A stretch of DNA of 64,000 nucleotides from NCBI RefSeq assembly GCF_021532625.1, contig NZ_JAKGAR010000002.1:62001-126000 (forward strand), read 5' to 3'. Shown one piece after another: positions 45,538-54,511 of this stretch. This DNA is from Octadecabacter algicola (GTDB taxonomy: Bacteria > Pseudomonadota > Alphaproteobacteria > Rhodobacterales > Rhodobacteraceae). A model generated the notes under the pieces. The model saw only the letters and a list, made by a program, of their open reading frames with translations. It was not told where the DNA came from and did not search any database. Numbering within the stretch: position 1 is the first letter of the stretch; each line of letters begins with the position of its first letter. The translations under genes were made by a program, and so were the position numbers.

Positions 45538-45897
45538 CTAGAGAGACCATAGAATAGCGCCTGTTCCGATTGCAGCCAGCGTCATGATTGCCGCGAGGAT
45601 TGTGAATGTAGTAGACGACGTCGCCTCGAAGTCGTTCTCTTGCAAGCGAGCCAAAGTTTTGCAGGCGTTGCGTCGTGCCGCCCAGAAAATCAGAACGGCC
45701 ACGAGTAAGAAAATAGATGCCACTGCTTTGGCCGCCCATGTGGGTTCGAACGCCCCAAACACGGCTTTCATCCCGATAGCGACACCAATTGCACCCAATC
45801 CGGTGCCCATCCAACTGGAATAGGTGCGTTCGTTGGCCATCGCAGTGCGGTCCTCGGCCATGTTTGTACGATCTTGAGACGTTTTCTTTTCTTTCAT
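45538..45897 (-). CDS. DUF202 (YidH-like) membrane protein
   Basis: 119 aa. A charged N-terminus with AEDRTAMANERTYSSWM is typical of DUF202, followed by three hydrophobic helices. Its function is not known. It sits upstream of dnaX on the same strand with a 35-base gap. Confidence 0.85.
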   Translation of the reverse strand: MKEKKTSQDRTNMAEDRTAMANERTYSSWMGTGLGAIGVAIGMKAVFGAFEPTWAAKAVASIFLLVAVLIFWAARRNACKTLARLQENDFEATSSTTFTILAAIMTLAAIGTGAILWSL

Positions 45898-46085
45898 TTG
45901 GCCATCTTAACGGCTGCCTTGTTCTTCTCAAGGTTTGCTCGTAGAAATTAGAGGCCCAATAGGGGGGGCACCCAGGTTCGCGGAAAGCTGAGTACGGCAC
46001 CCTTATCGATCTTAGAACAGGCCTTTTTGGTCTTTCTCATTGTCCCGAATAGCGAACCGTTGGGACCAACTGATGAGGAAGTCCT

Positions 46086-47615
46086 ATGACAGACCCCCTA
46101 GAACAATTCCGCCGTGCGGCCAAAACGCTCAAATCTCGTTATGAAATGGGTGACGCTGATGCCCGTGCCCGATTGAAGGCACATCCGCCGCGGGCTGCGG
46201 GTGCGCTTAAGCACGCTGATTTTCTGCATGTCATCGCGCAGGAAAATACGTTCAACAGCTGGCCGGTAATGAAAGAGGCGGTGGAAACCGTCGGGTTTGA
46301 TCGTGCAAGCAAATTGCAGCGACTGAAGATCGCGTTGTTTCATGGCCAGACAGGAGTGGTTCAGCGGTTGATTTCGAACACACCCGATCTGGCGGGAGGC
46401 CATTTCGGTTTGTTGTGTTCGCTTTTGGATGTTCAATCCGTTTGGGCGATGCTGAAAGAGGATCCAACGCTTGCCGCGAATGTGGCAGGACCCGTACCGC
46501 CTCTGGTGCATCTGTGTAAATCGCGCATGTTTAGTGTTTGGCCCGAGAAGGCGGATGATGCTGTGGCGATTGCGGACATGCTTGTCGCGAACGGGGCTGA
46601 CGTAAATGCGGGCACAGTAGAAAACGGGGCTCCGTTGTCTCCTTTGTATTGGGCGCTGGGGCATGCGGGGAACATGTCGCTGGCAGAATGGTTGCTTGAA
46701 AACGGGGCGAATCCGAACGACGGCGAAAGCCTGTACCATTCGACAGAACTGGGCCACGCAGGCGGCGTTCGGCTGTTGTTGGCCCACGGTGCAGACCCCA
46801 AGCAGACCAACGCGTTGCCGCGCGCAATGGATTTTGACAATGCCGAAATGGTTGAACTTCTGTTGAAGGCAGGGGCTGACCCAAATGAGGGTACAGATGC
46901 GTGGACAGTTGGCACCGGTGTTCAGCGCGGTGTGCCTGTCCTTCATCAGGCGGCGCGACGGATGAATTCAGGCGCGGTTTTGGATTTGCTGCTGGAATAT
47001 GGCGCGGACCCAGCAGCAACATGGAAAGGTCACAGTGCTTATGCGTTTGCGCGAGTGTTCGGCAACGACGCGTTGTGCAAACGGATAGAAGCGCTCGGGA
47101 GCGTGCCGGACCTGACCGAGATTGAGATACGCCTTGCCGCTGCGGCGACAGGTAAACCGGCTGACGGGTTTATAGACCCCGCAAAAGTCCCCGATGCCTA
47201 CCGAAACATCCTGCGCGAGGTGCTGCACTTGCCAGAGAAGTTGCCCCATCTAAAGGCTTTGGTCGCGATTGGGATGGAATGGGACCGCCCTGACGGTGAA
47301 GGCATAACGCCTGTTCAGGCTGCGGGCTGGGTTGGTTTACCTGATGTGCTCGCGTATTTCCTCAGTCTTGATCCTGACCTTAGTCATGTGAACAATTACG
47401 GAGGCACCTTGCTTTCGACAATTGTTCACGGTTCCGAAAACAATCCGAACCGTGGGGCGGCGGATTATGTCGCCTGCCTTCGATTAGTGCTTGATCATGG
47501 CGTTGCCTTGCCGCGAAAAACGATTGAGATGGCGGGCAATGATGACGTCCGCAGAACCTTAGAAGACTGGGCGGCGGCAAAGCCGTCGCAAGTGGTGGCA
47601 CATGGAATTGGCTGA
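46086..47615 (+). CDS. Ankyrin-repeat protein
   Basis: 509 aa. No signal peptide. About 6-8 ankyrin repeats are visible, with units like VANGADVNAG, LLENGANPNDG, LLAHGADPKQ, LLKAGADPNEG and LLEYGADPAAT (about 165-325), and a further degenerate repeat set C-terminally (AAGWVGLPDVLAYFLSLDPDL). It is a cytoplasmic protein-binding scaffold. It overlaps the next gene by 14 bases, so it is coupled to a protein phosphatase-like partner. Confidence 0.88.
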   Translation: MTDPLEQFRRAAKTLKSRYEMGDADARARLKAHPPRAAGALKHADFLHVIAQENTFNSWPVMKEAVETVGFDRASKLQRLKIALFHGQTGVVQRLISNTPDLAGGHFGLLCSLLDVQSVWAMLKEDPTLAANVAGPVPPLVHLCKSRMFSVWPEKADDAVAIADMLVANGADVNAGTVENGAPLSPLYWALGHAGNMSLAEWLLENGANPNDGESLYHSTELGHAGGVRLLLAHGADPKQTNALPRAMDFDNAEMVELLLKAGADPNEGTDAWTVGTGVQRGVPVLHQAARRMNSGAVLDLLLEYGADPAATWKGHSAYAFARVFGNDALCKRIEALGSVPDLTEIEIRLAAAATGKPADGFIDPAKVPDAYRNILREVLHLPEKLPHLKALVAIGMEWDRPDGEGITPVQAAGWVGLPDVLAYFLSLDPDLSHVNNYGGTLLSTIVHGSENNPNRGAADYVACLRLVLDHGVALPRKTIEMAGNDDVRRTLEDWAAAKPSQVVAHGIG

Positions 47616-48093
47616 ATTCGCGATTTACCCCGTAACGGTTGGGGCAGGGCAAATTGCCCTGTCTCCGATACCCGGGCGGTATGGCACCTATGAGGATAAC
47701 CTATCTGCAATCTTGCATTGGGGGCCTGATCTTGTGCTGACGATGACGGGGCAGGAAGAACTGGATCGTGTTGGGGCGACGGATTTCGGCGCTGACCTTG
47801 AAGCGGCGGACGTTGCTTGGCGGCATCTTCCGATTGTGGATTTCGGCGCCCCGAACGCTGATGTTGATGCTCTTTGGCCTGAAACATCCTCGCTTGCCCA
47901 TGAAGTACTGGGGCGGGGCGGCAAGATATTGAGCCATTGTTTTGGGGGGTGCGGACGGTCTGGTATGGCTGCGTTGCGGTTGATGGTTGAAACGGGTGAG
48001 GCCCCTGACGCGGCCCTTGCGCGGCTACGGTCTGTTCGGTCCTGTGCTGTTGAGCGAGACGCTCAGTTCGAATGGGCGTCTAGCGGCGTTTAA
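47602..48093 (+). CDS. Cysteine-based protein phosphatase (dual-specificity type)
   Basis: 163 aa. P-loop HCFGGCGRSG matches HC-x5-R-[ST] with nucleophile C113 and R119. D80 in LPIVDFGAP is well placed as the general acid, and GTYEDNLSAI and RSCAVERDAQFEW are like cyanobacterial and alphaproteobacterial DSP-type proteins. A phosphoprotein or phosphoinositide substrate is possible. It begins inside the ankyrin gene (14-base overlap), and its 3' end overlaps that of rsgA by 14 bases. Confidence 0.82.
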   Translation: MELAEFAIYPVTVGAGQIALSPIPGRYGTYEDNLSAILHWGPDLVLTMTGQEELDRVGATDFGADLEAADVAWRHLPIVDFGAPNADVDALWPETSSLAHEVLGRGGKILSHCFGGCGRSGMAALRLMVETGEAPDAALARLRSVRSCAVERDAQFEWASSGV

Positions 48094-49099
48094 AGCGGCC
48101 TTTTTCGGCGCCGTTGTCATACATCTTCTGCATCCGTTTCATATGGGCACGGTTTTCGCCCACAGTCGCGGTGTTGAACCTGTTTTCTTTTTCCAGTTTG
48201 CGCCACCTTTCAAGACGATCTGCATCTAGATCACCCGCATCGATGGCAGCACGAACGGCGCAGCCGGGTTCCGTGATATGGGCGCAATCGTTGAATTTGC
48301 ATTGGGTCGCAAGCTCGGTGATGTCGGAGAAGACCTCGTCGACACCTTCGGTCGCATCCACAAGGCGCAGTTCGCGCATCCCCGGAGTGTCAATCAGCCA
48401 ACCCCCCGCAAGTGTCGGGCGTAGGTTGCGGTTGGTGGTTGTGTGTCGGCCCTTGGCGTCGTCTTCGCGAATGTCTTGGGTCGTGTCGGCAATCCCAGTC
48501 AGGCGATTTTGTATTGTGGTCTTGCCAACGCCAGAGGACCCGACCAAAGCCAAGGTCTGACCGTTAGAGCACCACGCGTTTACACGTTTTACATCTTCGT
48601 CATCCGTCGCGTTGATTGCTACAGCGCTTAGCAATGGGGATAGTTTTTCGGCTTGCCGAACATAGGATTGCGGATCGTCGCAGTGATCCGCTTTCGTCAG
48701 GATCACCAGTGGTAAGCAGCCTGATGCGGCACACATAGCCAAATACCGTTCAAGCCGCGCAACGTTAAAATCTGCGTTGCAGCTTGTGACTATGCCGAGC
48801 GTATCCACGTTGGCGGCAATCAACTGCGGTTTGGATTCTTCGCCAGCGGCGCGTCGCGTGATTTCGGTGGTGCGTTCCAGTGGTCCCGATGCGGCGGCAC
48901 CTGTAGCAATAACCCAATCCCCAACAGCATAGACGCCGGCTGATTCCGTTGGCGACAAAGACACATCACCCTTTGCGGAAAATCCGTCCAACCGCGAGCG
49001 ATGCACCGCACTAACGCGAACAGGATGTTGTTCGTCGATCAGTTCGGCTTGCCGTGAAAAATGCGCCGTCCAGCCGAGAGATTTAAGATCAGTTGTCAT
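48080..49099 (-). CDS. rsgA: Ribosome small subunit-dependent GTPase RsgA
   Basis: 339 aa. A circularly permuted GTPase: G4 TKAD (135-138) precedes G1 GSSGVGKTT (187-195) and G3 DTPG. A C-terminal zinc site CKFNDCAHITEPGC is present, and the N-terminal OB fold ends at NVDTLGIVTS. It helps mature the 30S subunit. It overlaps the convergent phosphatase gene. Confidence 0.94.
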   Translation of the reverse strand: MTTDLKSLGWTAHFSRQAELIDEQHPVRVSAVHRSRLDGFSAKGDVSLSPTESAGVYAVGDWVIATGAAASGPLERTTEITRRAAGEESKPQLIAANVDTLGIVTSCNADFNVARLERYLAMCAASGCLPLVILTKADHCDDPQSYVRQAEKLSPLLSAVAINATDDEDVKRVNAWCSNGQTLALVGSSGVGKTTIQNRLTGIADTTQDIREDDAKGRHTTTNRNLRPTLAGGWLIDTPGMRELRLVDATEGVDEVFSDITELATQCKFNDCAHITEPGCAVRAAIDAGDLDADRLERWRKLEKENRFNTATVGENRAHMKRMQKMYDNGAEKGRFKRR

Positions 49100-49191
49100 G
49101 GGATGCAGTTATCTTATTTCTGGGGCTCACAAAAGCTGTGCTTTTGCTTCGTCAGAATCCGCAGAAAATGCGATGCATTTGTGCGGTAGGT

Positions 49192-49285
49192 GAGAGGTTG
49201 GACATCGACCCAAGTGGGGCTCGTTGTGGCTGCTTCCTTCCGGACCTGACCAGGTTGGCGAGGCACTTGCCCGCGCCAACCCCTC
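49192..49285 (-). ncRNA. ffs: Signal recognition particle RNA (4.5S type)
   Basis: The minus strand contains the conserved SRP core CAGGTCAGGTCCGGAAGGAA and then GCAGCC (49228-49254), with the GGAA tetraloop that binds Ffh. The ends GAGGGGTTGG (49285-49276) and CCAACCTCTC (49201-49192) pair to close the stem, giving about 94 bases. A matching promoter lies just upstream at 49292-49320. No protein is made from this strand; a long plus-strand frame crossing it is spurious. Confidence 0.95.
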
Positions 49286-49291
49286 AACGCT

Positions 49292-49320
49292 CATATACGA
49301 ACGAAGAGGCGCTCTTGCAA
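49292..49320 (-). promoter_or_regulatory. Promoter of ffs
   Basis: Minus strand: -35 TTGCAA (49320-49315), exactly 17-base spacer, -10 TATATG (49297-49292). Six bases separate the -10 from the first base of the stem (49285), which fits transcription starting there. It overlaps the upstream region of divergent nudC. Confidence 0.85.
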
Positions 49321-49394
49321 GGGATTCGGGAAAAGCAGCCAAACCATCGATCAGAGTGTTTGCACCGAACCCATTGCTATGCGACCTAACGGGC

Positions 49395-50351
49395 ATGAAA
49401 CATGCAGAGACAGTGACATTCGGCGGCTCAGGACTTGATCGCGCGGCACATTTACGCGCGGACGTAACTGCGTTGGAAGCGAACCCAGATGCAAGGTGTA
49501 TCTTGTTGTGGCGGGGGAAACTGATGGTCGAAGGCGAAGGTCTGGGTCTTGCCCGTGTGCCGTTGGATCATCCGGTGTTGGCTGATGCCGGACCTGTGCG
49601 GGTGTTTATGGGGCTCGATAACGAGGGGCCCGTTTTTGCGGCAAACCTGATCCACTGGGACCCAGATGTGCTGGACGAAGAGGCGATGAACACGTTTCTT
49701 GATCCTACCACGCAGCATCACCCTGCAATGCCGGACGCGAACCACGCCGCGGAATTACGTGCGATCATGACGACACTGACCGCGCGTGATGCTGAATTGG
49801 CAGCGACCGCACGATCTGTACTGCAATGGCACGATAGTCACCGTTTTTGTTCGACCTGTGGTGTTCGAAGCGTTTCCGACGATGGCGGCTGGAAAAGGAC
49901 GTGCCCTGACTGCGGCACGTTCCATTTTCCGCGCACAGACCCTGTCGTGATAATGTTGATCCTATCGGGGGACAATGTGCTTGTCGGGCGCTCACCTGGT
50001 TGGCCTGAAGGAATGTATTCATTGTTAGCAGGCTTCGTGGAACCCGGCGAAACGATAGAAGCCGCTGTTCGCCGTGAAGTATTCGAAGAGGCGGGCGTTG
50101 AAGTCGGCGAGGTGGAATATCTGGCAAGCCAGCCTTGGGCGTTCCCGTCATCGTTAATGATCGGCTGTCTTGGGAAGGCGACATCAACAAAGATAACCGT
50201 TGATCCCGTTGAACTGGAAGACGCTCGCTGGCTGTCGCGCGCTGAGATGGAGCAAGCGGCGAATGGGGAACACCCAGAGATAAAGCCTGCTCGAAACGGC
50301 GCAATCGCACATTTTCTGCTAGAGAATTGGCTGGCAAATACGCTAGATTAA
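49395..50351 (+). CDS. nudC: NAD(+) diphosphatase (NADH pyrophosphatase)
   Basis: 318 aa from ATG 49395. A zinc ribbon CSTCG ... CPDCG (about 154-174), the Nudix box GFVEPGETIEAAVRREVFEE, and the NudC-specific SQPWAFPSS (about 255) are all present. It hydrolyses NAD(H) and can remove NAD caps from RNA. Frame extension upstream to 49224 would cross the ffs RNA and its promoter and is rejected. Confidence 0.94.
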   Translation: MKHAETVTFGGSGLDRAAHLRADVTALEANPDARCILLWRGKLMVEGEGLGLARVPLDHPVLADAGPVRVFMGLDNEGPVFAANLIHWDPDVLDEEAMNTFLDPTTQHHPAMPDANHAAELRAIMTTLTARDAELAATARSVLQWHDSHRFCSTCGVRSVSDDGGWKRTCPDCGTFHFPRTDPVVIMLILSGDNVLVGRSPGWPEGMYSLLAGFVEPGETIEAAVRREVFEEAGVEVGEVEYLASQPWAFPSSLMIGCLGKATSTKITVDPVELEDARWLSRAEMEQAANGEHPEIKPARNGAIAHFLLENWLANTLD

Positions 50352-50401
50352 TCAGACGAAATTAAACAGGCTGACAAGGCCGGACGAACGAGCAGGATAC
50401 A

Positions 50402-50863
50402 ATGGAATTTAGCGCACACGACGACATCTCAGCTCCGATTGATTTTGTTTACTCGCAGGTAACAGACTTCAAAAAGTTTGAACGCTCTATCATGCGCCGT
50501 GGCGGTGACGTCGAACGCCTTAATGGCAGCGATACGGCGACGGTCGGTACCAAATGGCGTGTGAAGTTCCGCCTGCGCGACAAAGACAGGACCGTTGATG
50601 CAGAATTGGTTGAAGTCGACGCCCCGAACTCCCTGAAGATCGAAGTCACATCACCGAGCATTGAAGGAACGATGGTGGTCGACCTTATCTCTTTGTCAAA
50701 GACGCACACACGGCTGAGCGTTAAGGTGCAAGCCGTCGCAAAGACGATTCCAGGCAAACTGTTGTTCCAATCCGTTCGTTTCGCCCGCGTAAAAACCGAA
50801 AACAAGTTCAAGATGCTGGTAAAAGGCTTCGCCAAAGACGTCGATGCTAAGTACGTCGGTTGA
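50402..50863 (+). CDS. SRPBCC family protein
   Basis: 153 aa, START/Bet v1-like lipid-binding fold: an N-terminal FSAHDDISAPIDFVYSQV helix start, then alternating strands and a long C-terminal helix. No signal peptide. The ligand is unknown. It follows nudC by 50 bases. Confidence 0.8.
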   Translation: MEFSAHDDISAPIDFVYSQVTDFKKFERSIMRRGGDVERLNGSDTATVGTKWRVKFRLRDKDRTVDAELVEVDAPNSLKIEVTSPSIEGTMVVDLISLSKTHTRLSVKVQAVAKTIPGKLLFQSVRFARVKTENKFKMLVKGFAKDVDAKYVG

Positions 50864-50871
50864 TCGGCCCG

Positions 50872-51720
50872 TTAAGAGGTCGGCTTTTCGTGACGCCGTG
50901 GGGCAGCAGGGAAGACACCCATCAGTCGGATGTGATCGGTGAAGTAGTCTAACTCCTCCATAGCGAGCGCAACATTGCGGTCATCAGGGTGGCCTTCGAC
51001 TTCGGCGTAAAACTGTGTCGCTGTAAACTGCCCGCCAACCATGTAGCTTTCCAGCTTGGTCATGTTGACGCCATTGGTCGCGAAACCGCCCATCGCTTTG
51101 TAAAGCGCGGCTGGAATGTTGCGAACGCGGAACACAAAGCTTGTCACCATGCCATGTTTGCCACGTCGAGACAGATCGGGCTCACGGCCCATGATCAAGA
51201 ATCGCGTTGTGTTGCGGTCATGGTCCTCAATGTGGCGGGCCAAAATGTTCAAACCATAGATTCCAGCCGCCATTTCAGAGGCTAGTGCGCCTGCCGTCAT
51301 GTCGTCACCTGCTGCGACATCCATCGCGGCGCGGGCATTGTCTGGGCTAATCAACGGTGTAATCCCGTTTTCCCGCAGGAACTTACCGCATTGCGGAAGA
51401 ATCACGATGTGACCACTTGCTGTTCTGATCTGTTCAACCTGAGCGCCAGGTTTTCCAAGTAGATTAATGTGAACCCGGACAAACGCTTCGTCGACAATGT
51501 GCAGCCCGCTTTCGGGCAGCAGAGTATGGACATCACCAACCCGCCCGTAGGTGGAATTTTCAACGGCAATCATACCAAGATCGGCGTCACCTTTGCGGAC
51601 GGCCTCGATTGCGGCATTGAAGGTAGGGCAAGGAAGGGGCTCATGATCGGGGCGTGCTTCAACGCAGGCTTGGTGGCCATAAGCGCCCGGTTCACCCTGA
51701 AATGCGATGCGTTTTGTCAT
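50872..51720 (-). CDS. pheA: Prephenate dehydratase
   Basis: 282 aa. It makes phenylpyruvate from prephenate for phenylalanine synthesis. The catalytic motif DRNTTRFLI is intact, the N-terminus begins IAFQGEPGAYGHQA, and the C-terminal ACT domain includes a GALYKAM-like ESYM region (about 195-275) for feedback by phenylalanine. No chorismate mutase domain is fused. Confidence 0.94.
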   Translation of the reverse strand: MTKRIAFQGEPGAYGHQACVEARPDHEPLPCPTFNAAIEAVRKGDADLGMIAVENSTYGRVGDVHTLLPESGLHIVDEAFVRVHINLLGKPGAQVEQIRTASGHIVILPQCGKFLRENGITPLISPDNARAAMDVAAGDDMTAGALASEMAAGIYGLNILARHIEDHDRNTTRFLIMGREPDLSRRGKHGMVTSFVFRVRNIPAALYKAMGGFATNGVNMTKLESYMVGGQFTATQFYAEVEGHPDDRNVALAMEELDYFTDHIRLMGVFPAAPRRHEKPTS

Positions 51721-51841
51721 CTTTCCCCCCTAATTTCCCTTTTTCACAAAAAATGGGCATTTGGTCGCGGTGCTACACCTTGATAAATGGCAAGGGAAGC
51801 GGATAGATGACGCACAAATTAGGAAGCAAGTGGATCGCGAC

Positions 51842-52357
51842 ATGTTCGACACAATGACAATGACCAAAGTTCTTGGCGGCGTATGCGGCACACTATTGGT
51901 CTTTTTGCTGGGCAAATGGGCCGCAGAAGAGATTTATCACCCCGGTGGTCACGGCGATCATGAACAGGCTTATGTGATTCCTGTTGAAGGTGGCGACGAT
52001 GCGGCACCTGTTGAAGAAGGCCCTGACTTCGCGGAAGTTTATGCGATGGCCGACGCTGCAGCAGGTGAAGGCCAGTGGCGTGCATGTGCTGCGTGTCACA
52101 AGCTTGAAGATGGCGAAAACGCGACAGGCCCGCACCTTTACGGTGTTGTTGGGCGTGCGGTTGGCTCCGTTGACGGCTTTGGAAACTACTCTGGCGCTTT
52201 GAACGATGCCGCCGATGTTTGGACACCTGAGAACCTGAACGCATTTCTTGAAAACCCGCGCGGTTACGCGCCAGGCACGGGCATGACATACAACGGCATG
52301 CGCAAGATCGAAGATCGCGCGAACCTTATCGCGTATCTCGACAGCCTCGACGGCTAA
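51842..52357 (+). CDS. cycY: Membrane-anchored cytochrome c (cytochrome cy)
   Basis: 171 aa from ATG 51842. MFDTMTMTKVLGGVCGTLL at the N-terminus with one membrane helix (about 8-28) is the anchor of Rhodobacter cytochrome cy. An acidic linker follows, then a class I cytochrome c with haem motif CAACH (about 80-84) and GTGMTYNGM for the distal Met ligand. It carries electrons from the bc1 complex to the terminal oxidase. A terminator follows at 52381. Confidence 0.93.
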   Translation: MFDTMTMTKVLGGVCGTLLVFLLGKWAAEEIYHPGGHGDHEQAYVIPVEGGDDAAPVEEGPDFAEVYAMADAAAGEGQWRACAACHKLEDGENATGPHLYGVVGRAVGSVDGFGNYSGALNDAADVWTPENLNAFLENPRGYAPGTGMTYNGMRKIEDRANLIAYLDSLDG

Positions 52358-52380
52358 GTCAGACACAATCGAATTTATCG

Positions 52381-52408
52381 AAGGCCGTCCAATTTGGGCG
52401 GCCTTTTT
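52381..52408 (+). terminator. Intrinsic terminator after cycY
   Basis: AAGGCCGTCC / GGGCGGCCTT stem with one G-T pair, loop AATTT, and a T-run. Confidence 0.9.
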
Positions 52409-52472
52409 CGTTGTGACGTCGGGCAACAAGGCCGCTGTCGGTCCAAATCACGAGGTTGTCACGTAATCTCAA

Positions 52473-52502
52473 CTTGAATGTTAACCCTTCGCCGTCCTAG
52501 CT
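52473..52502 (+). promoter_or_regulatory. Candidate RpoH-like promoter before the peptide transporter
   Basis: CTTGAA (52473-52478), 17-base spacer and CCTAGC (52496-52501), close to alphaproteobacterial heat-shock promoters (CTTGAA, CCTAT-type). The start codon is 37 bases further on. Confidence 0.35.
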
Positions 52503-52538
52503 TATTTATAAGGAATTTTCCGCAAGCAGGAGCGCCCA

Positions 52539-54470
52539 ATGGCCAAGACACAGCAGCACCCCCATGCCCCACGATCCAAGGCGGCAGTTCAGACCCAACA
52601 ATTGGGGCTTTCGAAATGGGGGATGTTGTTAGCTGGCTCAGCACTGGCAATTGGCGCTGCGAGCATGCTGCGCGCCGATAGCCATGAAGAGGTGATCATC
52701 TCGCATGGGTATACAAATTTTGGCGAGTTGAAGTACCCAGCGGATATGGCGCATTTGGATTACGTCAATCCAGACGCGCCCAAAGGTGGCGAGATGAGCC
52801 TTTGGACGCAAGGCACATTTGATACCTTCAATAATTTCACCCGTGAAGGTGCAACAGCAGCGGGCACAACGATCCTTTACGAAAGCCTTATGACGGCTAC
52901 GGCGGATGACCCATACGGATCGTATTGCTATCTTTGCACCACGATCGAATACCCAGAGAGCAAAGACTGGGTGATCTTCAATCTGCGCGATGATGTTACG
53001 TTTTCTGATGGTTCGGCGTTTACGGCCGAAGATGTAGTGTTTTTCCACGAGCTGATCATGGATCAAGGCTTGCCTGAATACGTGGCCGTTGTCGAAGGCT
53101 ACATCGAAAAAGTCGAAGTGCTCGACACACACCGTGTGCAATTCACCTTCACGCCTGAGGCCCCGCGCCGTGATGTGATCGGCATCGCCGGAAGCAACCG
53201 CGCGTTTTCCAAGGCATGGTTCGCGGAAACTGGTGCAAGGCTGGATGAAAGCACGGATGTACCGTTCCTTGGCACAGGGGCATACGTTCTTGGCAGTTAC
53301 GACACCAATCGAAACGTTGTCTATCAGCGGGATCCGAATTGGTGGGGCGCAGAGCACCCCATGAACGTCGGACAAGCTAACTTCGACTCGATCCGCTATG
53401 AGTATTTCTCGGATAGTGCTGCAGCGTTCGAAGCGTTCAAGGCGGGCGAGTATACCTTCCGCCAAGAAAGCTCGTCGTTGCAGTGGGCCACAGGGTACGA
53501 ATTCCCCGCCATCGAAAACGGTTGGGTCCGTAAAGAAGAATTGCCAGATGGCACAATTGGGTCTGCGCAGGCATTTATTTTCAACCTACGTGAAGAACGG
53601 TTTCAGGACCCGAAGGTTCGCGAAGCTATTAGGTTGATGTTCAACTTTGAATGGTCAAACGAGACCTTGTTCTATGGGTTGTATGACCGCGTTGAATCTT
53701 TCTGGCAGAACACGGACCTTCAGGCGCGGGGCGTGCCATCTGAAGGTGAACTTGCACTGCTTCAACCGCTCGTTGATGAAGGGCTTCTTGATGCCTCTAT
53801 TTTGACGGATGAGGCTGTATTGCCACCGACATCGAATGCAAGCCGCCCTACGGATCGCTCCAACTTGCGCCGTGCATCCGCCCTCTTGGACGAAGCGGGC
53901 TGGATTGCCGGGGATGACGGGATGCGCCGAAAGGACGGACAGGTGCTTGAGGTGGAATTCTTGTCTGCCTCTCCAGGTTTTGATCGCATCATCAACCCCT
54001 ACGTCGAAAGTTTGCAGCGTTTGGGCGTTGACGCGACCCTGAACAGGGTCGACTTCGCGCAGTATGTTGAGCGTCTGGATGCTCCGTCTGATTTTGACAT
54101 TGTAAACCATACAATGACCCAAGGGTTTGAGCCGGGCAGTGGCATGCGCCAGTGGTTCGGTTCTGAGACGGCTGCTGACAGTTCACGCAACCTGATGGGC
54201 CTTGAAGACCCTGCTGTTGATCGCCTTTTAACAAATGTCATTAACGCGACGGGTCTAGAAGAAGTGATCACAGGATCACAGGCGATTGACCGAGTATTGC
54301 GGGCCAAGGGGTTCTGGGTGCCGCAGTGGTATAAGTCGACCCACACGGTCGCTTATTACGATATCTATGAGTATCCGGAAAACTTACCGCCGTTTTTACT
54401 GGGGCATACTTCGTTCTGGTGGTACAACGCCGAAAGAGCAGAAGAATTAAGAGCTGCGGGCGCGTTCTAG
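52539..54470 (+). CDS. yejA: Peptide ABC transporter substrate-binding protein (YejA-like)
   Basis: 643 aa. AGGAG is 6 bases before the ATG. A signal peptide (about 28-48, cleavage near LRADS) is preceded by an unusually long polar N-terminus. The extracellular solute-binding family 5 fold is clear (FDTFNNFTREG, DWVIFNLRDDVTFSDGS). Together with the three genes that follow it forms a yejABEF-type importer for oligopeptides; in enterobacteria the homologous system takes up microcin C. Confidence 0.88.
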   Translation: MAKTQQHPHAPRSKAAVQTQQLGLSKWGMLLAGSALAIGAASMLRADSHEEVIISHGYTNFGELKYPADMAHLDYVNPDAPKGGEMSLWTQGTFDTFNNFTREGATAAGTTILYESLMTATADDPYGSYCYLCTTIEYPESKDWVIFNLRDDVTFSDGSAFTAEDVVFFHELIMDQGLPEYVAVVEGYIEKVEVLDTHRVQFTFTPEAPRRDVIGIAGSNRAFSKAWFAETGARLDESTDVPFLGTGAYVLGSYDTNRNVVYQRDPNWWGAEHPMNVGQANFDSIRYEYFSDSAAAFEAFKAGEYTFRQESSSLQWATGYEFPAIENGWVRKEELPDGTIGSAQAFIFNLREERFQDPKVREAIRLMFNFEWSNETLFYGLYDRVESFWQNTDLQARGVPSEGELALLQPLVDEGLLDASILTDEAVLPPTSNASRPTDRSNLRRASALLDEAGWIAGDDGMRRKDGQVLEVEFLSASPGFDRIINPYVESLQRLGVDATLNRVDFAQYVERLDAPSDFDIVNHTMTQGFEPGSGMRQWFGSETAADSSRNLMGLEDPAVDRLLTNVINATGLEEVITGSQAIDRVLRAKGFWVPQWYKSTHTVAYYDIYEYPENLPPFLLGHTSFWWYNAERAEELRAAGAF

Positions 54471-54511
54471 CGCTCCGACAGTTGGCAAAAAGACCAAAAA
54501 GGCTACGCTGA

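Noticed and set aside
45741-45755. GGTTCGAA sequence like a tRNA T-loop
   Set aside because: It lies inside the DUF202 gene and no cloverleaf stems or acceptor end surround it.
48080-48093. 14-base convergent overlap of the phosphatase and rsgA genes as an antisense regulatory device
   Set aside because: Short 3' overlaps are frequent in this compact genome (also at 13850, 16239 and 58451) and need no special explanation.
49224-49394. N-terminal extension of nudC
   Set aside because: It crosses the ffs RNA gene and its promoter; the NudC family N-terminus begins at ATG 49395.
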